Assembly: GCA_043763605.1 (NCBI GenBank)
Contig: JAYULM010000054.1
Span: 1-5,025 of the forward strand
From: JACMIU01 sp043763605
Lineage (GTDB): Bacteria > Armatimonadota > Armatimonadia > Armatimonadales > Armatimonadaceae
Direction: 5' to 3'
Length of the DNA stretch: 5,025 nucleotides
Shown here: positions 4,960 through 5,025 of the stretch, one piece after another
How the letters are laid out: each line of letters starts with the position of its first letter
Numbering within the stretch: position 1 is the first letter of the stretch
Translations under genes and position numbers: made by a program
Notes under the pieces: model-generated
Databases searched by the model: none
What the model was told of the DNA's origin: nothing
The model's input: only the letters and a program-made list of their open reading frames with translations

Positions 4960-5025
4960 ACTTGGGGCATTTATCTGAATTTTGCCCCTCTACGTTGCCC
5001 TGTGAGGTGCCTCTGGCGTTCGCGA
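4921..5025. mobile_element. Candidate insertion-sequence end disrupting the lipoprotein gene
   Basis: From about 4921 the sequence stops fitting the Ig-like domain and becomes less GC-rich (about 50% by count over 105 bases). On the minus strand a frame enters from the window edge at 5024 and ends at a TAA at 4971-4973. Its tail is basic, RERQRHLTGQRRGAKFR, as often seen at transposase C-termini, and it would leave about 50 bases to the proposed element end. GGGGCA (4964-4969) pairs with TGCCCC (4983-4988), and CCCC at 4925-4928 could pair with the same G-run. I cannot name the IS family, and no terminal repeat can be verified because the other end is outside the window. A plain genomic rearrangement is the alternative. 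Confidence 0.35.

Noticed and set aside
1..5025. CRISPR array, tRNA, rRNA or known riboswitch
   Set aside because: No regularly spaced direct repeats and no cloverleaf or conserved rRNA segments were seen, and none of the intergenic stems matches a riboswitch class I know.

Overview
The window is moderately GC-rich bacterial DNA (about 55-60% GC by eye). It holds three sizeable genes, an unusually large amount of structured intergenic DNA, and traces of insertion sequences at both edges. Taxonomy is uncertain. Leaderless-looking and Shine-Dalgarno-led genes occur side by side. One gene belongs to a cytoplasmic protein family that I associate with cyanobacteria and other deep-branching phyla, and another encodes an Ig-like-domain lipoprotein. 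Together these fit an environmental, possibly Armatimonadota- or cyanobacteria-related bacterium. That is an inference, not a call.

Layout. Bases 1-90 read as the last residues of an IS630-like transposase (+ strand). Two short inverted-repeat structures follow in tandem (97-208 and 217-306), then a GC hairpin (313-332) just past the 3' end of the next gene. On the minus strand, a dctA-type C4-dicarboxylate/cation symporter spans 1628 down to 339. Upstream of it on the same strand is a 471-residue conserved protein of unknown function (3248 down to 1833). The 204-base gap between these two genes is dominated by a perfect 56-bp inverted repeat (1658-1810). Each arm of that repeat is itself built from three small hairpins with the same TTC (or GAA) loop. 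A consensus TATAAT box sits between the repeat and dctA, only 8 bases before the dctA start codon.

Bases 3249-3972 form a 724-base divergent intergenic region with no credible gene but several GC-rich hairpins. It serves as the upstream region of both the minus-strand unknown gene and a plus-strand lipoprotein gene (3973-4959). The lipoprotein has a clear lipobox, a Ser/Pro linker, an N-terminal beta-rich domain, one Ig-like domain and the start of another. That last domain is cut off at about 4920, where the sequence character changes, probably because of an insertion-sequence end.

Functionally, dctA would import C4-dicarboxylates such as succinate, fumarate and malate. Nothing in the window ties the unknown protein or the lipoprotein to that job. 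The two minus-strand genes are probably separate transcription units divided by the long hairpin. The most unusual element is the 56-bp inverted repeat with its nested TTC-loop hairpins. Next in interest are the likely leaderless dctA promoter pressed against it and the disrupted lipoprotein gene.
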